Notes: generated from the sequence alone by a model not told the origin. DNA of 64,000 nucleotides from Paenibacillus sacheonensis (GCF_009909195.1 NZ_JAAAMU010000005.1:434001-498000); one strand, 5' to 3'. Counted from the stretch's first letter, positions 8,096-17,522 are shown. A program made the numbers and translations.

Positions 8096-8230
8096 ATGCC
8101 GCAATGGCTGTGCAACCAACTGATGCGCGCTTACTTGAAGAAAGACCGCCGGCAGATCCGACTGCTGAACGACTGCTGGTATTTCTATCGTACTCGTCAA
8201 CATCATGGCGACGACCCCGTGACTTTATAG
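8096..8230 (+). CDS. cmpA: Cortex morphogenetic protein CmpA
   Basis: 44-residue protein beginning MPQWLCNQL and containing KKDRRQIRLLNDCWYFYR, the CmpA hallmark. In B. subtilis CmpA is made in the mother cell and acts with ClpXP in quality control of spore envelope assembly, targeting defective SpoIVA. The start is fixed by GGAAGGAGGG 7 bases upstream of ATG 8096; longer readings from 8006 or 8011 lack this. A CATACACT at 8047-8054 matches a sigma-E -10 box, but no good -35 is seen. It is a little longer than the B. subtilis protein (37 aa). It points to a spore former. Confidence 0.87.
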   Translation: MPQWLCNQLMRAYLKKDRRQIRLLNDCWYFYRTRQHHGDDPVTL

Positions 8231-8299
8231 GAACGCAACCCGTAATTGCAGCGACCTTAAAAGTATAACGAACTTAGTATACAGCAGCTATCCCAACAT

Positions 8300-8361
8300 A
8301 AAAGGGTGCTATCTCTTTGCAGTGACGTTTCCACGCGACTGCTCGGAGATAACACCCTTTT
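8300..8361. terminator. Bidirectional terminator between cmpA and tex
   Basis: AAAAGGGTG-TATCTC pairs with GAGATAACACCCTTTT around an inner CAGT/ACTG stem. It lies between convergent genes. Confidence 0.65.
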
Positions 8362-8420
8362 CGACGTCTGCCGCGCTCTAGACGTCTACCGCATCTTAAC
8401 GGCTGCAGGCAGCCGTCGAA

Positions 8421-10682
8421 TCAGCCCGGCTTTCGCATCGTGAGGCTGACTCTGCCTTTCTTCGCGTCCACGCCGAGCACCCAGACCGTGACGGTATCGC
8501 CGACGGAAACAACGTCCATCGGATGTTTGACGAATTTGCCGCTCAGCTGCGAAATGTGTACGAGTCCGTCATTCTTGATGCCGATATCGACGAACGCCCC
8601 GAAGTCGATGACGTTCCTCACCGTGCCCTGCAGCTCCATGCCCGGCGTCAGATCTTCGATGCTGAGAACGTCGGTATGGAAGATCGGCGCGGGCAGCTCC
8701 TCGCGCGGATCGCGGCCCGGACGAAGCAGGCTGTCGACGATGTCGCGCAGTGTCGGTACACCGACGCCGAGCTGGGCGGCCACGTTGTCCGTCTCGATCG
8801 CCAACAGCGCGGCCCGGAACGCTTCGCTGCCGAGCTGATTCAGCTTCAAGCCCAGAATGCCGCACAGCTTGTCCACGACGGCGTAGGACTCCGGATGGAT
8901 CGGCGTCCGATCGAGCGGATTGCTGCTCTCGAGCACGCGGATGAAGCCGATGCACTGCTCGTACGTCTTGGCGCCGAGGCGCGGAACCTTCTGCAGCATT
9001 TTGCGGTCCTTGAAGATCCCTGTCTCCTCGCGGAATTTCACGATATTCTTCGCCGTCGTCGCATTGATGCCCGCCACGTAAGACAGCAGCGACGGCGAAG
9101 CCGTGTTGACGTCTACGCCGACATGGTTTACCGCCGACTCCACGACGCCGCCGAGAGTCTCCTCGAGCCGTTTCTGGCTGACGTCATGCTGATATTGGCC
9201 GACGCCGATCGCTTTCGGCTCGATCTTGACGAGCTCGGCCAGCGGATCCTGCAGCCTTCTGGCAATGGATACGGCGCTGCGCTCAGCGACGTCAAGCTTC
9301 GGAAACTCTTCGGCCGCCAGCTTGGATGCCGAATAGACGCTCGCTCCCGCTTCATTAACAATGATGTATTTGAGCTCGCCTGCGCCGGCCAGCTTGTCCG
9401 CCTTGCGTTTGCCGATCAGGCTTGCGATGAACTGCTCCGTCTCCCGCGAGGCGGTGCCGTTGCCGATCACGATAAGTTCGACCCGGTAGCGGTCGATCAG
9501 TCCGTTGATGAGCTTCTCCGCCTCGGCCACTTTGTTGTTCGGCGGCGTCGGATAGGAAACGGCCACTTCCAGCAGCTTGCCCGTCTCGTCGATGACCGCG
9601 AGCTTGCAGCCGGTCCGGAAAGCAGGATCGACGCCAAGCACGACGTTGCCCCGTACCGGAGGCTGCAGCAGCAAATTGCGCAAATTCGTCGAGAAGATCG
9701 AGATGGCGTGTTCCTCCGCCTTCTCCGTCAATTCCCCGCGCACCTCGCGTTCGATGGACGGCGCGATGAGACGCTTGTACGCATCCTCGATCGTGGCAAG
9801 CAGCACGGAGCGAACGCCTGGAGCCGTGCCCACGCGAAGCAGCTGGCGATCCATGTAATCATGGATCTTGTCGGATGTCAGATCCAGCGATACCCGCAGC
9901 ACATCCTCGCGCTCGGCCCGGTTGATCGCCAAAATACGATGCGGCGGCAGCTTCTTGAGCGGCTCTTGGTAGTTGTAATACATCTCGTATACGGTCTCCT
10001 GCGCGGCATCCTTCGCTTCCGTGCGCAAGATGCCGTGGTCGAAGGTGTAACGCCGAACCCAAGCTCGCGTCTTCGCATCGTCCGCAAGCTGCTCGGCGAT
10101 GATGTCCATCGCGCCGCGCAGCGCGTCGTCTGCGGTCTCCACGCCTTTGCCGGCATCGATATAGTTGGCGGCCTCCCGAAGCGGTTCGCCCTGCCGCGGC
10201 TGGGCAAGCAGCCACTGCGCCAGCGGCTCGAGCCCTCTCTCGCGGGCAACGCTGGCCCGCGTTTTGCGTTTCTGACGATACGGCCGATATAAATCTTCGA
10301 TTTCCTGCAGCTTTACCGCGCCGACTATGGAGACCCGCAGCTCTTCCGTCAGCTTGCCCTGCTCGTCGATGAGCCGGATCACTTCGCGTTTGCGCGCCTC
10401 CAAGCTGCGCATATACTGCAGCTTCTCTTCGATCGCGCGCAGCTCGTTCTCGTCCAGCTCGCCGGTCATTTCCTTCCGGTAACGGGCGATGAACGGAATC
10501 GTGTTGCCTTCGTCCAGCAGCGACACCGCCGATTTCACTTTGCCGTGCGGCAGGTTCAGCTCCGCCGACACCCGCTTCACGATGACAGCTTGCTCCGCGG
10601 CCTGTTCTTCCGGCGTCAACTCGATCTTGCCCGAGGGTCCGTCCATCTCTTCGTCCTTCAACCGCTGCTTCGTCTCAGCCAC
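8421..10682 (-). CDS. tex: Tex/YhgF-type RNA-binding transcription accessory protein
   Basis: 753 residues with the Tex domain order: N-terminal helical region (HGKVKSAVSLLDEGNTIPFIARYRKEMTGELDE), YqgF-like RNase H fold (NVVLGVDPAFRTGCKLAVID), helix-hairpin-helix segment (VDVNTASPSLLSYVAGIN) and a C-terminal S1 domain (MELQGTVRNVIDFGAFVDIG). Tex proteins bind nucleic acids and influence transcription and toxin expression; the exact function is unclear. Translation starts at GTG 10682, with GGAGGA ten bases upstream; an ATG eight bases earlier is out of frame. Length is slightly above the usual 720-730 because of an N-terminal acidic tail. Confidence 0.94.
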   Translation of the reverse strand: MAETKQRLKDEEMDGPSGKIELTPEEQAAEQAVIVKRVSAELNLPHGKVKSAVSLLDEGNTIPFIARYRKEMTGELDENELRAIEEKLQYMRSLEARKREVIRLIDEQGKLTEELRVSIVGAVKLQEIEDLYRPYRQKRKTRASVARERGLEPLAQWLLAQPRQGEPLREAANYIDAGKGVETADDALRGAMDIIAEQLADDAKTRAWVRRYTFDHGILRTEAKDAAQETVYEMYYNYQEPLKKLPPHRILAINRAEREDVLRVSLDLTSDKIHDYMDRQLLRVGTAPGVRSVLLATIEDAYKRLIAPSIEREVRGELTEKAEEHAISIFSTNLRNLLLQPPVRGNVVLGVDPAFRTGCKLAVIDETGKLLEVAVSYPTPPNNKVAEAEKLINGLIDRYRVELIVIGNGTASRETEQFIASLIGKRKADKLAGAGELKYIIVNEAGASVYSASKLAAEEFPKLDVAERSAVSIARRLQDPLAELVKIEPKAIGVGQYQHDVSQKRLEETLGGVVESAVNHVGVDVNTASPSLLSYVAGINATTAKNIVKFREETGIFKDRKMLQKVPRLGAKTYEQCIGFIRVLESSNPLDRTPIHPESYAVVDKLCGILGLKLNQLGSEAFRAALLAIETDNVAAQLGVGVPTLRDIVDSLLRPGRDPREELPAPIFHTDVLSIEDLTPGMELQGTVRNVIDFGAFVDIGIKNDGLVHISQLSGKFVKHPMDVVSVGDTVTVWVLGVDAKKGRVSLTMRKPG

Positions 10683-10727
10683 GATGTCATTCCTCCATCA
10701 TAACGAATAGAACCCTTCGTACCGGCA

Positions 10728-11360
10728 TTAAGCCGGCACGTAAGGGTTGTTTGCCATTTCAAATCCGATTGTCGTCTGCGGGCCATGGCCGGGATAAACC
10801 CGAACCGACGGATCCAGCTTATAGAGCTTCGTCCGAATGGAGTCGAACAGGTCGCGCTCCTTGCCGCCAGGCAGATCGGTACGGCCCACCGACAGCTTGA
10901 ACAGCACGTCGCCGCTGATCAGATGCCCGCCGCATAATAGGCTGACGCTGCCTGGCGAATGGCCCGGCGTATGCATCACCCGGAACGTATGGCCGATCAG
11001 CTCCAGCTTCTGGCCCTCCGAGAGCGCATACTCCGCAGGAGCCGTCGTCAGCGGCGCCGTCACGTCCGACCAGCGGGCCGAGCCGTTCTTGCGCGCGTCC
11101 TCCAGCCAGTCGGCCTCTTCGTCATGCAGGTAGACCGGGCAGCCGAATGCCTGCCTCATCTCTTCGACGCCGCCCATATGATCGAAATGCGCATGCGTCA
11201 GCACGATCGCTTCCATTGCAAGGCCGCGCTCGCGGATCCGCTCGATCAGGCGTTTGGGCCCCATGCCGGGATCGACCACGAATGCGCGCTTGCCTTCGTC
11301 CTCGGTAACGAGGTAACAATTCGTTTGCAGCGGTCCAAGGGTAAACGTCTCGATACGCAT
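10728..11360 (-). CDS. MBL-fold metallohydrolase (YqgX/glyoxalase II-like)
   Basis: 210 residues with metallo-beta-lactamase zinc ligands THAHFDHMGG, HTPGHSPGSVSLL, SGDVLF and a final YPGHGPQT. This pattern is typical of the YqgX/GloB-like subfamily, which hydrolyses thioesters or related compounds in the cytoplasm; the actual substrate is not known. It begins four bases after the stop of the thioredoxin-like gene, so the two are probably co-transcribed. tex follows after a 45-base gap. Confidence 0.87.
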   Translation of the reverse strand: MRIETFTLGPLQTNCYLVTEDEGKRAFVVDPGMGPKRLIERIRERGLAMEAIVLTHAHFDHMGGVEEMRQAFGCPVYLHDEEADWLEDARKNGSARWSDVTAPLTTAPAEYALSEGQKLELIGHTFRVMHTPGHSPGSVSLLCGGHLISGDVLFKLSVGRTDLPGGKERDLFDSIRTKLYKLDPSVRVYPGHGPQTTIGFEMANNPYVPA

Positions 11361-11364
11361 CGGA

Positions 11365-11931
11365 TTATACGGAAGCCAGCAGCGTGCGGAGCTCGTCTAC
11401 GATCAACTGCTGGTACCCCGTGCCTTCGCCGTAGCGGCGGCCGATTTCCTGGCGGGCTGCCGTCAGGTTCTCCTGATAATCCGCGGCATCGCGGTCGGTA
11501 TTCGCCTGCTTGAACGCAGCCATCGGTTCCTGTATGTACGTCGGGCGCGGTCCCCATTGGCCAAGCACGGCGCCGCCCGTATCGACGATCAGCACGACCG
11601 GGATCGAACGGCCGCCAAGCGTCAGAAACTCGTCCATCGTGTCGAGATGCTGCTCCATGATAAGCACTTCGACCGGCATGCCGGTTGCTTCCAATGCCTT
11701 GAATACGACCGGAACGTTGCGGACGACGTCGCCGCACCAATCCGCGGCGATGATCACGCAGCGAAGATCGTCGCGGTTGTTAATGGATTCGAAGAACTCG
11801 CGGTCCTCCGCGTTCGCCCATTCAAACCGGCTGCCCCAATCCCGGAACGCCTCTTGGTTCTTCGTCATGGCATCGATAAATTGCTGCGGGCCGATTCCCT
11901 TGCCGAGCTTGTTCGCTACATTTTTACCCAT
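11365..11931 (-). CDS. Thioredoxin-fold protein with a single active-site cysteine
   Basis: 188 residues. The thioredoxin-like core is seen at AADWCGDVVRNVPVVFKALE followed by the cis-Pro segment GGRSIPVVLIVD. The usual CxxC is replaced by CGDV, so only one cysteine is present, as in the Thioredoxin_9 (PF14595) family. Ordinary disulfide exchange is therefore unlikely. GGGAGG precedes the start. It is the first gene of a pair with the MBL hydrolase, which suggests a thiol-related detoxification role (inference). Confidence 0.82.
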   Translation of the reverse strand: MGKNVANKLGKGIGPQQFIDAMTKNQEAFRDWGSRFEWANAEDREFFESINNRDDLRCVIIAADWCGDVVRNVPVVFKALEATGMPVEVLIMEQHLDTMDEFLTLGGRSIPVVLIVDTGGAVLGQWGPRPTYIQEPMAAFKQANTDRDAADYQENLTAARQEIGRRYGEGTGYQQLIVDELRTLLASV

Positions 11932-12037
11932 CGTTAAGGACCTCCCAAGTTACGCCTATGCAGGCGGTATCATGCGTTCGCGGTATGTTTAGATTTCAAT
12001 TGTATCAAACCCGCCGCGGTGCGCACAAACGAAACGT

Positions 12038-12646
12038 CTAGATCGATTTCCCGCGGCGTTTGAGCACCATGTACACGACATATATGATCAGAAGCGCAAT
12101 GGCGATCAGAATGGCCGGCTGCACGTACGGCGCTGCTTTGTCGTCGATGTCTTCCCAATTCTCGCCCAAGGAACGGCCGAGCAGGACAAAGAGCACGACC
12201 CATGGAATGGATGCAAGGCCCGTCAACGCGGTGAACCGCCAGAACGACATGCGCGCGATTCCCGCCGGAATCGAGATGACCTGGCGCATGACAGGCACGA
12301 AACGGGCAGTGAAGACGATGCCGTTGCCGTAACGCTCGAACCATTTATCGGCGATATCGAGATGCTTCGGCTTGATTTTGATGAATTTGCCGTATTTCTC
12401 GAAGAACGGCCTGCCCGCGAAGCGCCCGATGCCGTACAGGATCCACTGCTGCGCCACGGCGCCGATGAAGCCGAACAGCAGCGCGCCCTCCAGCGATACC
12501 TCGTGCTGAGACACGAGATAGCCCGCATAGCCGAGGACGATCTCGCTCGGAATGACTTCAATCATCAAACCGATCATAATGCCGAAATAGCCAAGGCCTT
12601 CAATCCATTCCAGTAACGCATTGACCAGATCATGAAACCAGCTCAT
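12038..12646 (-). CDS. DedA-family membrane protein
   Basis: 202 residues with several membrane helices and the DedA signatures EVIPSEIVLGYAGYLVS and FTARFVPVMRQVISIPAG (the F/Y-x-x-R-x-x-P-x-x-R block). DedA proteins are half-transporters; some move undecaprenyl phosphate or phosphatidylethanolamine across the membrane. The start is preceded by AGGAGATGAAGA. It is monocistronic, 106 bases upstream of the thioredoxin-like gene on the same strand. Confidence 0.9.
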   Translation of the reverse strand: MSWFHDLVNALLEWIEGLGYFGIMIGLMIEVIPSEIVLGYAGYLVSQHEVSLEGALLFGFIGAVAQQWILYGIGRFAGRPFFEKYGKFIKIKPKHLDIADKWFERYGNGIVFTARFVPVMRQVISIPAGIARMSFWRFTALTGLASIPWVVLFVLLGRSLGENWEDIDDKAAPYVQPAILIAIALLIIYVVYMVLKRRGKSI

Positions 12647-12830
12647 TCTTCATCTCCTATTCATCTCTAGTACGGACACTGCCAAGGAATTCTATCTCTC
12701 TCTTAGGGTATTCTAGCATACTTGCAGACATGCCTCCAGCCCGAACGCCCTCAAGGCTTGGTCATTGCGAGCCAAGCCCGCGCATAGACTTGCAGTAACT
12801 AATCCTTGTCCGAAAAGGAAGGTGAAGCGG

Positions 12831-13277
12831 ATGTCCAATATTTTCGTCGTCAGCAAAAAACAGCTGCGCCTGATTTACCTGCTGCTGCTGCTCATCGTTT
12901 TTACCGCCGTCTGCCTGCGCTGGAACCAGTCGCGCGCGGCGATGACCGCACCGAAGGAAATGCAGGTTTTCCAGCTGGTGACCGGGGAATTCAAGACGAC
13001 GACTTCGGACGGCAAAGAGCTGGAAGTCTATCGCTGGGACCCCGCGTCTATCGTCGTGCATAAAGGAGCGTCCGTGGAGCTGCGAATCGCCGGCGTGAAC
13101 GGCGGCTCTCACCCGTTCATCATCCAGGAGCTGGGCATTAAGGGAGAAGTGAATAAGGGACAAACGACGGTCGTGCATTTTACGGCAGACCGGCGCGGAA
13201 CGTTCGCCATCGAATGCTTGACGCATACGTCGCTCGCGAACGGCGGGCCGATGGTTGGCTATATTACCGTTTTATAG
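12831..13277 (+). CDS. Membrane-anchored cupredoxin-domain protein
   Basis: 148 residues. An N-terminal membrane anchor (LRLIYLLLLLIVFTAVCL) is followed by a cupredoxin beta-sandwich. Likely copper ligands are His in GGSHPFIIQEL and the Cys-x-x-His region IECLTHTSLANGGPM. The domain should face outside the membrane. AAGGAAGGTGAAGCGG directly precedes ATG 12831; an upstream Met at 12765 is rejected because its extension is uncharged by any ribosome binding site. It may carry electrons or bind copper; the substrate is unknown. Confidence 0.8.
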   Translation: MSNIFVVSKKQLRLIYLLLLLIVFTAVCLRWNQSRAAMTAPKEMQVFQLVTGEFKTTTSDGKELEVYRWDPASIVVHKGASVELRIAGVNGGSHPFIIQELGIKGEVNKGQTTVVHFTADRRGTFAIECLTHTSLANGGPMVGYITVL

Positions 13278-13407
13278 GGAGACGCCGGCATCATGCGCGG
13301 GAACGGGGGTCGTGAGGGTCAGCCGGCGAGGCGCAAACGCATAAGGGGTACGCAGTGACCTGAGGCACGGAGGGCGCATATATAGGGGTAGAGAGGAGTC
13401 GGTAACG

Positions 13408-13725
13408 ATGAAGCCTGCCGCATCTACCCAGAAGCACTCATCCTCCTTCCCCAGCGCGCGCAAAATCAAACGCGCCTGCGAGAACGAGCTGTACCGTACC
13501 ATTAAACGGCTCGGCGTCTATATCCCGAAAGAAAAAGTCGAGCTTGCCGAGAAGCTCTACGTCCAAAAGGTATTCCTGAACCTGCAGTGGATCCACGAGA
13601 ATGCCAGCAACCGCAAGCTGCTGTCCGACTGGTGGGACGAGAACGTGAGCGGCGAAATCGCCTCCTTGTGGGAAGTCGATCAGGATCGGCTCCGCAAGTC
13701 GTTCCGGGATGCTTTCGGCGGATGA
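13408..13725 (+). CDS. Conserved hypothetical protein, 105 aa
   Basis: A basic, helical 105-residue protein with no membrane segment. The start has GAGAGGAG about nine bases upstream. The middle region YIPKEKVELAEKLYVQKVFLNLQWIHENA and a C-terminal WWDENVSGE segment look like a compact globular domain, but I recognise no family. It lies 130 bases after the cupredoxin gene and is followed by a strong hairpin. Confidence 0.7.
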   Translation: MKPAASTQKHSSSFPSARKIKRACENELYRTIKRLGVYIPKEKVELAEKLYVQKVFLNLQWIHENASNRKLLSDWWDENVSGEIASLWEVDQDRLRKSFRDAFGG

Positions 13726-13815
13726 TTGCCTTGCATACGCGGACGCCGCGTCAAGGAACGAAGCAGATGCTTCGCGCGGTCGCCGAGCATGCTGCCGAAC
13801 GAATCGCGGAACGCA

Positions 13816-13857
13816 GAACGGCAGCACAGCTCTTCTTCGAGAGAGCCGTGCTGCCGT
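13816..13857. terminator. Bidirectional hairpin between convergent hypothetical genes
   Basis: AACGGCAGCAC pairs with GTGCTGCCGTT around GCTCTTCTTCGAGAGAGC. It lies between two convergent genes. Confidence 0.65.
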
Positions 13858-13884
13858 TGTCGTTAGTGAGGGGTATGCAAGAGG

Positions 13885-14241
13885 TCAGCCGATGATCGCG
13901 AACGTTTCGACGCCGGCCGGGATGAAGCGCGAACGGAACAAGACGCCGTTCGCATTAAACGCTTGAATCGTATACGACACGTTCGTTAACGTACGGATGT
14001 TATTGAACCGCACGACGCCGAAGCGGTCAAAGGATGCCGTAGCCACGACTCGATTGTTGCGGATCAGACGGGCGAAGAAGCCGGCCGTATCGAATGGCAC
14101 GCCGTTATTGGCTACCCAGACGACCGTCAGACGACTGAAGATCGGGCCCGTTTGTTTGACCAGCGTACGCGGAACCGCGCGTTTGATGACTTTACCGGTG
14201 CTCCGTGCGCCTAATTGGGGTTTTACGCGTGCAACTGCCAT
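13885..14241 (-). CDS. Conserved hypothetical protein, 118 aa, beta-rich and basic
   Basis: 118 residues from ATG 14241, which has AAGGAG eight bases upstream; the longer reading to 14370 is not supported. The N-terminal 30 residues are strongly basic (RVKPQLGARSTGKVIKRAV) and the rest alternates short beta strands (FSRLTVVWVANNGVPF, FGVVRFNNIRTLTNVSYTI), as in a single immunoglobulin-like or coat-like sandwich. There is no signal peptide. I do not recognise the family; a spore surface role would be a guess. Confidence 0.7.
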   Translation of the reverse strand: MAVARVKPQLGARSTGKVIKRAVPRTLVKQTGPIFSRLTVVWVANNGVPFDTAGFFARLIRNNRVVATASFDRFGVVRFNNIRTLTNVSYTIQAFNANGVLFRSRFIPAGVETFAIIG

Positions 14242-14394
14242 TACCATCACTCCTTCCAGCGAATTCCTACAGCTTATGCCGCAAGCCATTCGCTGGACTG
14301 GACAATCCTCCTGATTTCTCCGCCTATTCTTGGCTTGTAGAGGTCTTGGCGATTGGGCATATGCCCGCACGAAATGAAGGCGGTTAAAGGCCGA

Positions 14395-16470
14395 TTACTG
14401 TTTGGACGCAAGCAACCGGATTTGTTCCGCGGCGGTTTTGGCGGCCGCGGACACTTCGAACCGGCGGCCGTTCGCGTCGTACCGGCGGTCCAGCGCTTCA
14501 TAGGAAGCGAAGAAGGCTTCGGCGGCGTCAGCTGCGAGCCGCGCTTCTTCCGGGCGGGACGCGGCTCGCAGGTTCTGCGCGAGCCGGGCCATCGTAGTGA
14601 CCGCTTCCGTCTGCTTCGCCCGGTCGAAGCGGTCACGGTCCAGCGCGCGGCGCATCCAGCCTGCGGCGCCGCGGACATCTTCGCGCTCGGCGGCTTCCCG
14701 GCCGAGCGCCCACAGCAGCGGCACGGACTGCGGCTCCCAGCGCAGTCCGGCCGCGAGCAGCGCCGCCCGTTCCGGCGGCGGCGCTTGCACGGCCAGCTCG
14801 ATGCGAATCCGGCTCCAGTACGGATTCGCATCGAGCGCCGCGCGGAGCGCGGCCGTGCGCGCGGCGCCGGAGACGGCAGCGGCCGTCTCCCGGTGCTGCA
14901 CGGCAGCGGCGAGCCGCCAGCCGAGCACGGCGGCGGCGGCGAAGCAAAGGGCGGCCGAGGCCAGCGCCCCGGCCCGAACGCCCGCGGCAATCCGGCCGCG
15001 GATGACCTCGCGGCCAACCCCTCCTCCCTCGCGCAGCGCTCCCCCGCTCGAATAATACACAATCCAGCTTAGGAGCAGTAGCCAATCATAACCGAAGGAT
15101 AGATCAAAATCGATCAGCGCGTGCATCAACAGCACGCCGATCGGGAGCAGCCCCATACGTTCGCGAATCCACACGGCCCGCAGGATAATGACGATGACGG
15201 CAATACCGGCTATCAGACCGACCGCGCCCAAGTCCAGCAACAGCTCCAGGATGCCGCTGTGCACTTCGTTGCCGACATAGGGCTGAGACTGCACGCTCGT
15301 AAATAAATTCGGCCAGGCGTCGCCGCCTCGGCCAAGCAGCGGCGCCTCGCGGACCAGCTTCCACGCGTCGCGGTAGAACAACCTCCTTGCGCCGGCAGTC
15401 GAATAAGCATCGCCGCCGAATCCTCCAAGACGACCGAAGATCGTTTCCGGAAGCAAGGCTACTGACACAAGGGCAGCGGCGCTTCCGCAAGCCCAAGCTA
15501 TTCCCTTAAGCCGGCCTTTCCCGCTCCTATCCATCAGCATGCGGATCCCCAGAAATCCAAGCGGCGCGGCACAGATGATCAACAGCAGCAGCAGCCATTC
15601 CTGAGCGTTCGCCCCGCCGCCGGTGCCATCATGCCTGCCGCGCAGTCCGGCACCGACCACGGCCCTGTAAGCGGCGCTGCCGCATACCAGCGTCCAGCCG
15701 CCGTAGAGCGCCCAGGCGCAGCGCTCCTTGCCTCGCAACATCGCGAAGCCCGTCAGCCACGCAATAGCCGCGGCCAGCCATGCGCCTCTGGACTCTGTCA
15801 GCAGACACACCAGCAGATAAGGTACGGCGCCGATCGAGGCCAACATGAGGCGCTTGTATGTATCCGCGCGCAGCAGAAGAAGCCCCGACCACACGAGATA
15901 AGCGGCGGCAACCGCACCCAGGAAGTTCGGATACTGCACGAAGCCCGCCAGCCGCGCACCGACTGCGGACAATCTCCCATCCTCGGTCGTCATGATCATA
16001 GACGGAAAGGACAGCGCACCCATCCATCCCGCTAAGGCGCAGCCAGCTACCGCCATCCCCGATGCCTGCAGCGCGGCCGACAATCCTGCGCGTTTCTCCG
16101 GCGAACCAAAGAACAGCTGCAAAAGCAGCGCAAACGCCGCATACGTGAAATACCGCAGCGCCTGCTTCAGGCTGCCCAGCACGGATACCGGGTCATGCAG
16201 CAGCGTGGACCCATATAGGAGCGCAGCCATCAGCGAGCCAATTACGGCCGGATGCAGCATCCCCCTCATTCGGCTCTCTTCCCGACGGCGTCGATTATGA
16301 AGGAGTACCACGCCGACCGCAGATAGCGCACCGATGCAGATCGCCCACTCCCATTTATAAAACGACTCGTCAAAAAACATGCCGCGGCGATAAGCCGCTC
16401 CCATCATCATCATTGCCGTCATGCATGAACCAGTGCCCAGCACGTACTTCTTCCGCATTTCAGTAACCAT
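14395..16470 (-). CDS. O-antigen ligase/polymerase-like membrane protein with C-terminal repeat domain
   Basis: 691 residues. About ten or more hydrophobic helices occupy residues 1-470, with a Wzy/WaaL-like pattern: the loop before and after FSPSMIMTTEDGRLSAVGARLAG-type sequence, GFVQYPNFLGAVAAAYL and WPNLFTSVQSQPYVGNEVHSGILELLLDLG. The extracytoplasmic C-terminal about 180 residues are very Ala/Arg-rich helical repeats resembling TPRs. Such proteins polymerise or ligate surface polysaccharides. It is separate from the polysaccharide locus at 42-64 kb. Local GC content of the 3' half is very high. The start is uncertain (Met1 or Met5). Confidence 0.75.
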   Translation of the reverse strand: MVTEMRKKYVLGTGSCMTAMMMMGAAYRRGMFFDESFYKWEWAICIGALSAVGVVLLHNRRRREESRMRGMLHPAVIGSLMAALLYGSTLLHDPVSVLGSLKQALRYFTYAAFALLLQLFFGSPEKRAGLSAALQASGMAVAGCALAGWMGALSFPSMIMTTEDGRLSAVGARLAGFVQYPNFLGAVAAAYLVWSGLLLLRADTYKRLMLASIGAVPYLLVCLLTESRGAWLAAAIAWLTGFAMLRGKERCAWALYGGWTLVCGSAAYRAVVGAGLRGRHDGTGGGANAQEWLLLLLIICAAPLGFLGIRMLMDRSGKGRLKGIAWACGSAAALVSVALLPETIFGRLGGFGGDAYSTAGARRLFYRDAWKLVREAPLLGRGGDAWPNLFTSVQSQPYVGNEVHSGILELLLDLGAVGLIAGIAVIVIILRAVWIRERMGLLPIGVLLMHALIDFDLSFGYDWLLLLSWIVYYSSGGALREGGGVGREVIRGRIAAGVRAGALASAALCFAAAAVLGWRLAAAVQHRETAAAVSGAARTAALRAALDANPYWSRIRIELAVQAPPPERAALLAAGLRWEPQSVPLLWALGREAAEREDVRGAAGWMRRALDRDRFDRAKQTEAVTTMARLAQNLRAASRPEEARLAADAAEAFFASYEALDRRYDANGRRFEVSAAAKTAAEQIRLLASKQ

Positions 16471-16623
16471 CCCTCGGTTAACCTGATATTCTCGTTCTTA
16501 CACCCATCCGGCAAAAGCAGCACCGCGGGTGTGCCTCTTGCGCCTACGAGCCAAATTTCAACCCATGTAGCACATGAGGTGCATGTCTCTCGATACCGCG
16601 GCGCTGCTTCCGGCCAAAGGTTC

Positions 16624-16665
16624 AAAAAAGGAAGACGCCGCCGGTTCTCCGGTCGGGCGTCTTCC
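16624..16665 (-). terminator. Terminator of the PilZ gene
   Basis: On the minus strand GGAAGACGCC pairs with GGCGTCTTCC around a CCGACCGGAGAACCGG inner region, followed by six T residues. Confidence 0.75.
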
Positions 16666-16784
16666 TTCATATCTTATGGACTCCATAAAAGTAGATTCAT
16701 CATGATGTTTATTAGGATGTTTATTAGGGCTTCAACCTGTTTTCAGCATGTTTTCATTGCATGCCGCCCGTTTCGACCAGCTCT

Positions 16785-17498
16785 CTATCGCTTCGCATTG
16801 AGCTGCTTATGCCGAAAATAAGCGCCAACCTGCTCGCGGATGAGAAATGCACGCAAAGCGCGGCGCTGCTGTTCATTCAGTTCCAGGAATCGGGCGCCAA
16901 ACGTCTCCCTTTGCGCGTTCTCGTCCCGGCGGATGATTTCCAGCTGGCAATGAAAGGCCGTTTCCAGTTCAAGCGAGACATCGATGATCTGTCCGATGTG
17001 AAGACGCGGTCCGAATGCCAGTTGAAAAGCGACACCGGAGTTACTGAGATTGCGCGTCACCAGCTCGAAGTCCTCTTCCGCTTCGAACGTAAGCAGCTCG
17101 TCCCGTACCGAGACCTCGCGCGACTGCTTATACTTCAGCGTTCCGCGCACGGCAGCGTCCACCCGCGGAGATTCGCGCCTTTCTTCCAGTCCGACGAGCG
17201 AGCGTTCCGGGAAGAGCACGGCAAGTGCGCCGCTAGCCTTGGCAATGACCGAGGAACGCAGCCGATGAATGCCGACCGGCGTGTACAGCGTCAAGTTGAC
17301 CGGGTCGCCGAGTTCGAACTGTTTGAACTCCGTCAGCTCGATTTCCATCATGTCGCCTTCCGCATGCGTCAGTATGCCGGTAGATACATACCCGTCCTTC
17401 TCGACGACCGTACGGCTGTGAAGCAGGGATTTAATCGAGAATTTCGCCTTATCGCTGCCGTACAACTCATGGGCCCTAGTCTTGGTTCCTCCTGCCAT
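16785..17498 (-). CDS. PilZ-domain c-di-GMP receptor (YcgR-like)
   Basis: 237 residues with an N-terminal YcgR-like domain (residues about 20-115) and a C-terminal PilZ domain carrying the c-di-GMP-binding motifs RRESPR (RxxxR) and NLSNSGVAF (D/NxSxxG). Proteins of this build slow flagellar motors or activate polysaccharide synthesis when c-di-GMP rises. The gene has AAGGAGGAATCGGAGA before its ATG. It lies directly behind a c-di-GMP-I riboswitch with an intrinsic terminator, so the same second messenger should control both its synthesis and its activity. It follows the HD-GYP and GGDEF genes on the same strand. Confidence 0.88.
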   Translation of the reverse strand: MAGGTKTRAHELYGSDKAKFSIKSLLHSRTVVEKDGYVSTGILTHAEGDMMEIELTEFKQFELGDPVNLTLYTPVGIHRLRSSVIAKASGALAVLFPERSLVGLEERRESPRVDAAVRGTLKYKQSREVSVRDELLTFEAEEDFELVTRNLSNSGVAFQLAFGPRLHIGQIIDVSLELETAFHCQLEIIRRDENAQRETFGARFLELNEQQRRALRAFLIREQVGAYFRHKQLNAKR

Positions 17499-17522
17499 TC
17501 TCCGATTCCTCCTTCATAAATG

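Noticed and set aside
8523..10292. Long plus-strand open frame of 589 codons
   Set aside because: It is antisense to tex, lacks a ribosome binding site and has no recognisable domain; it results from GC-rich codon structure.
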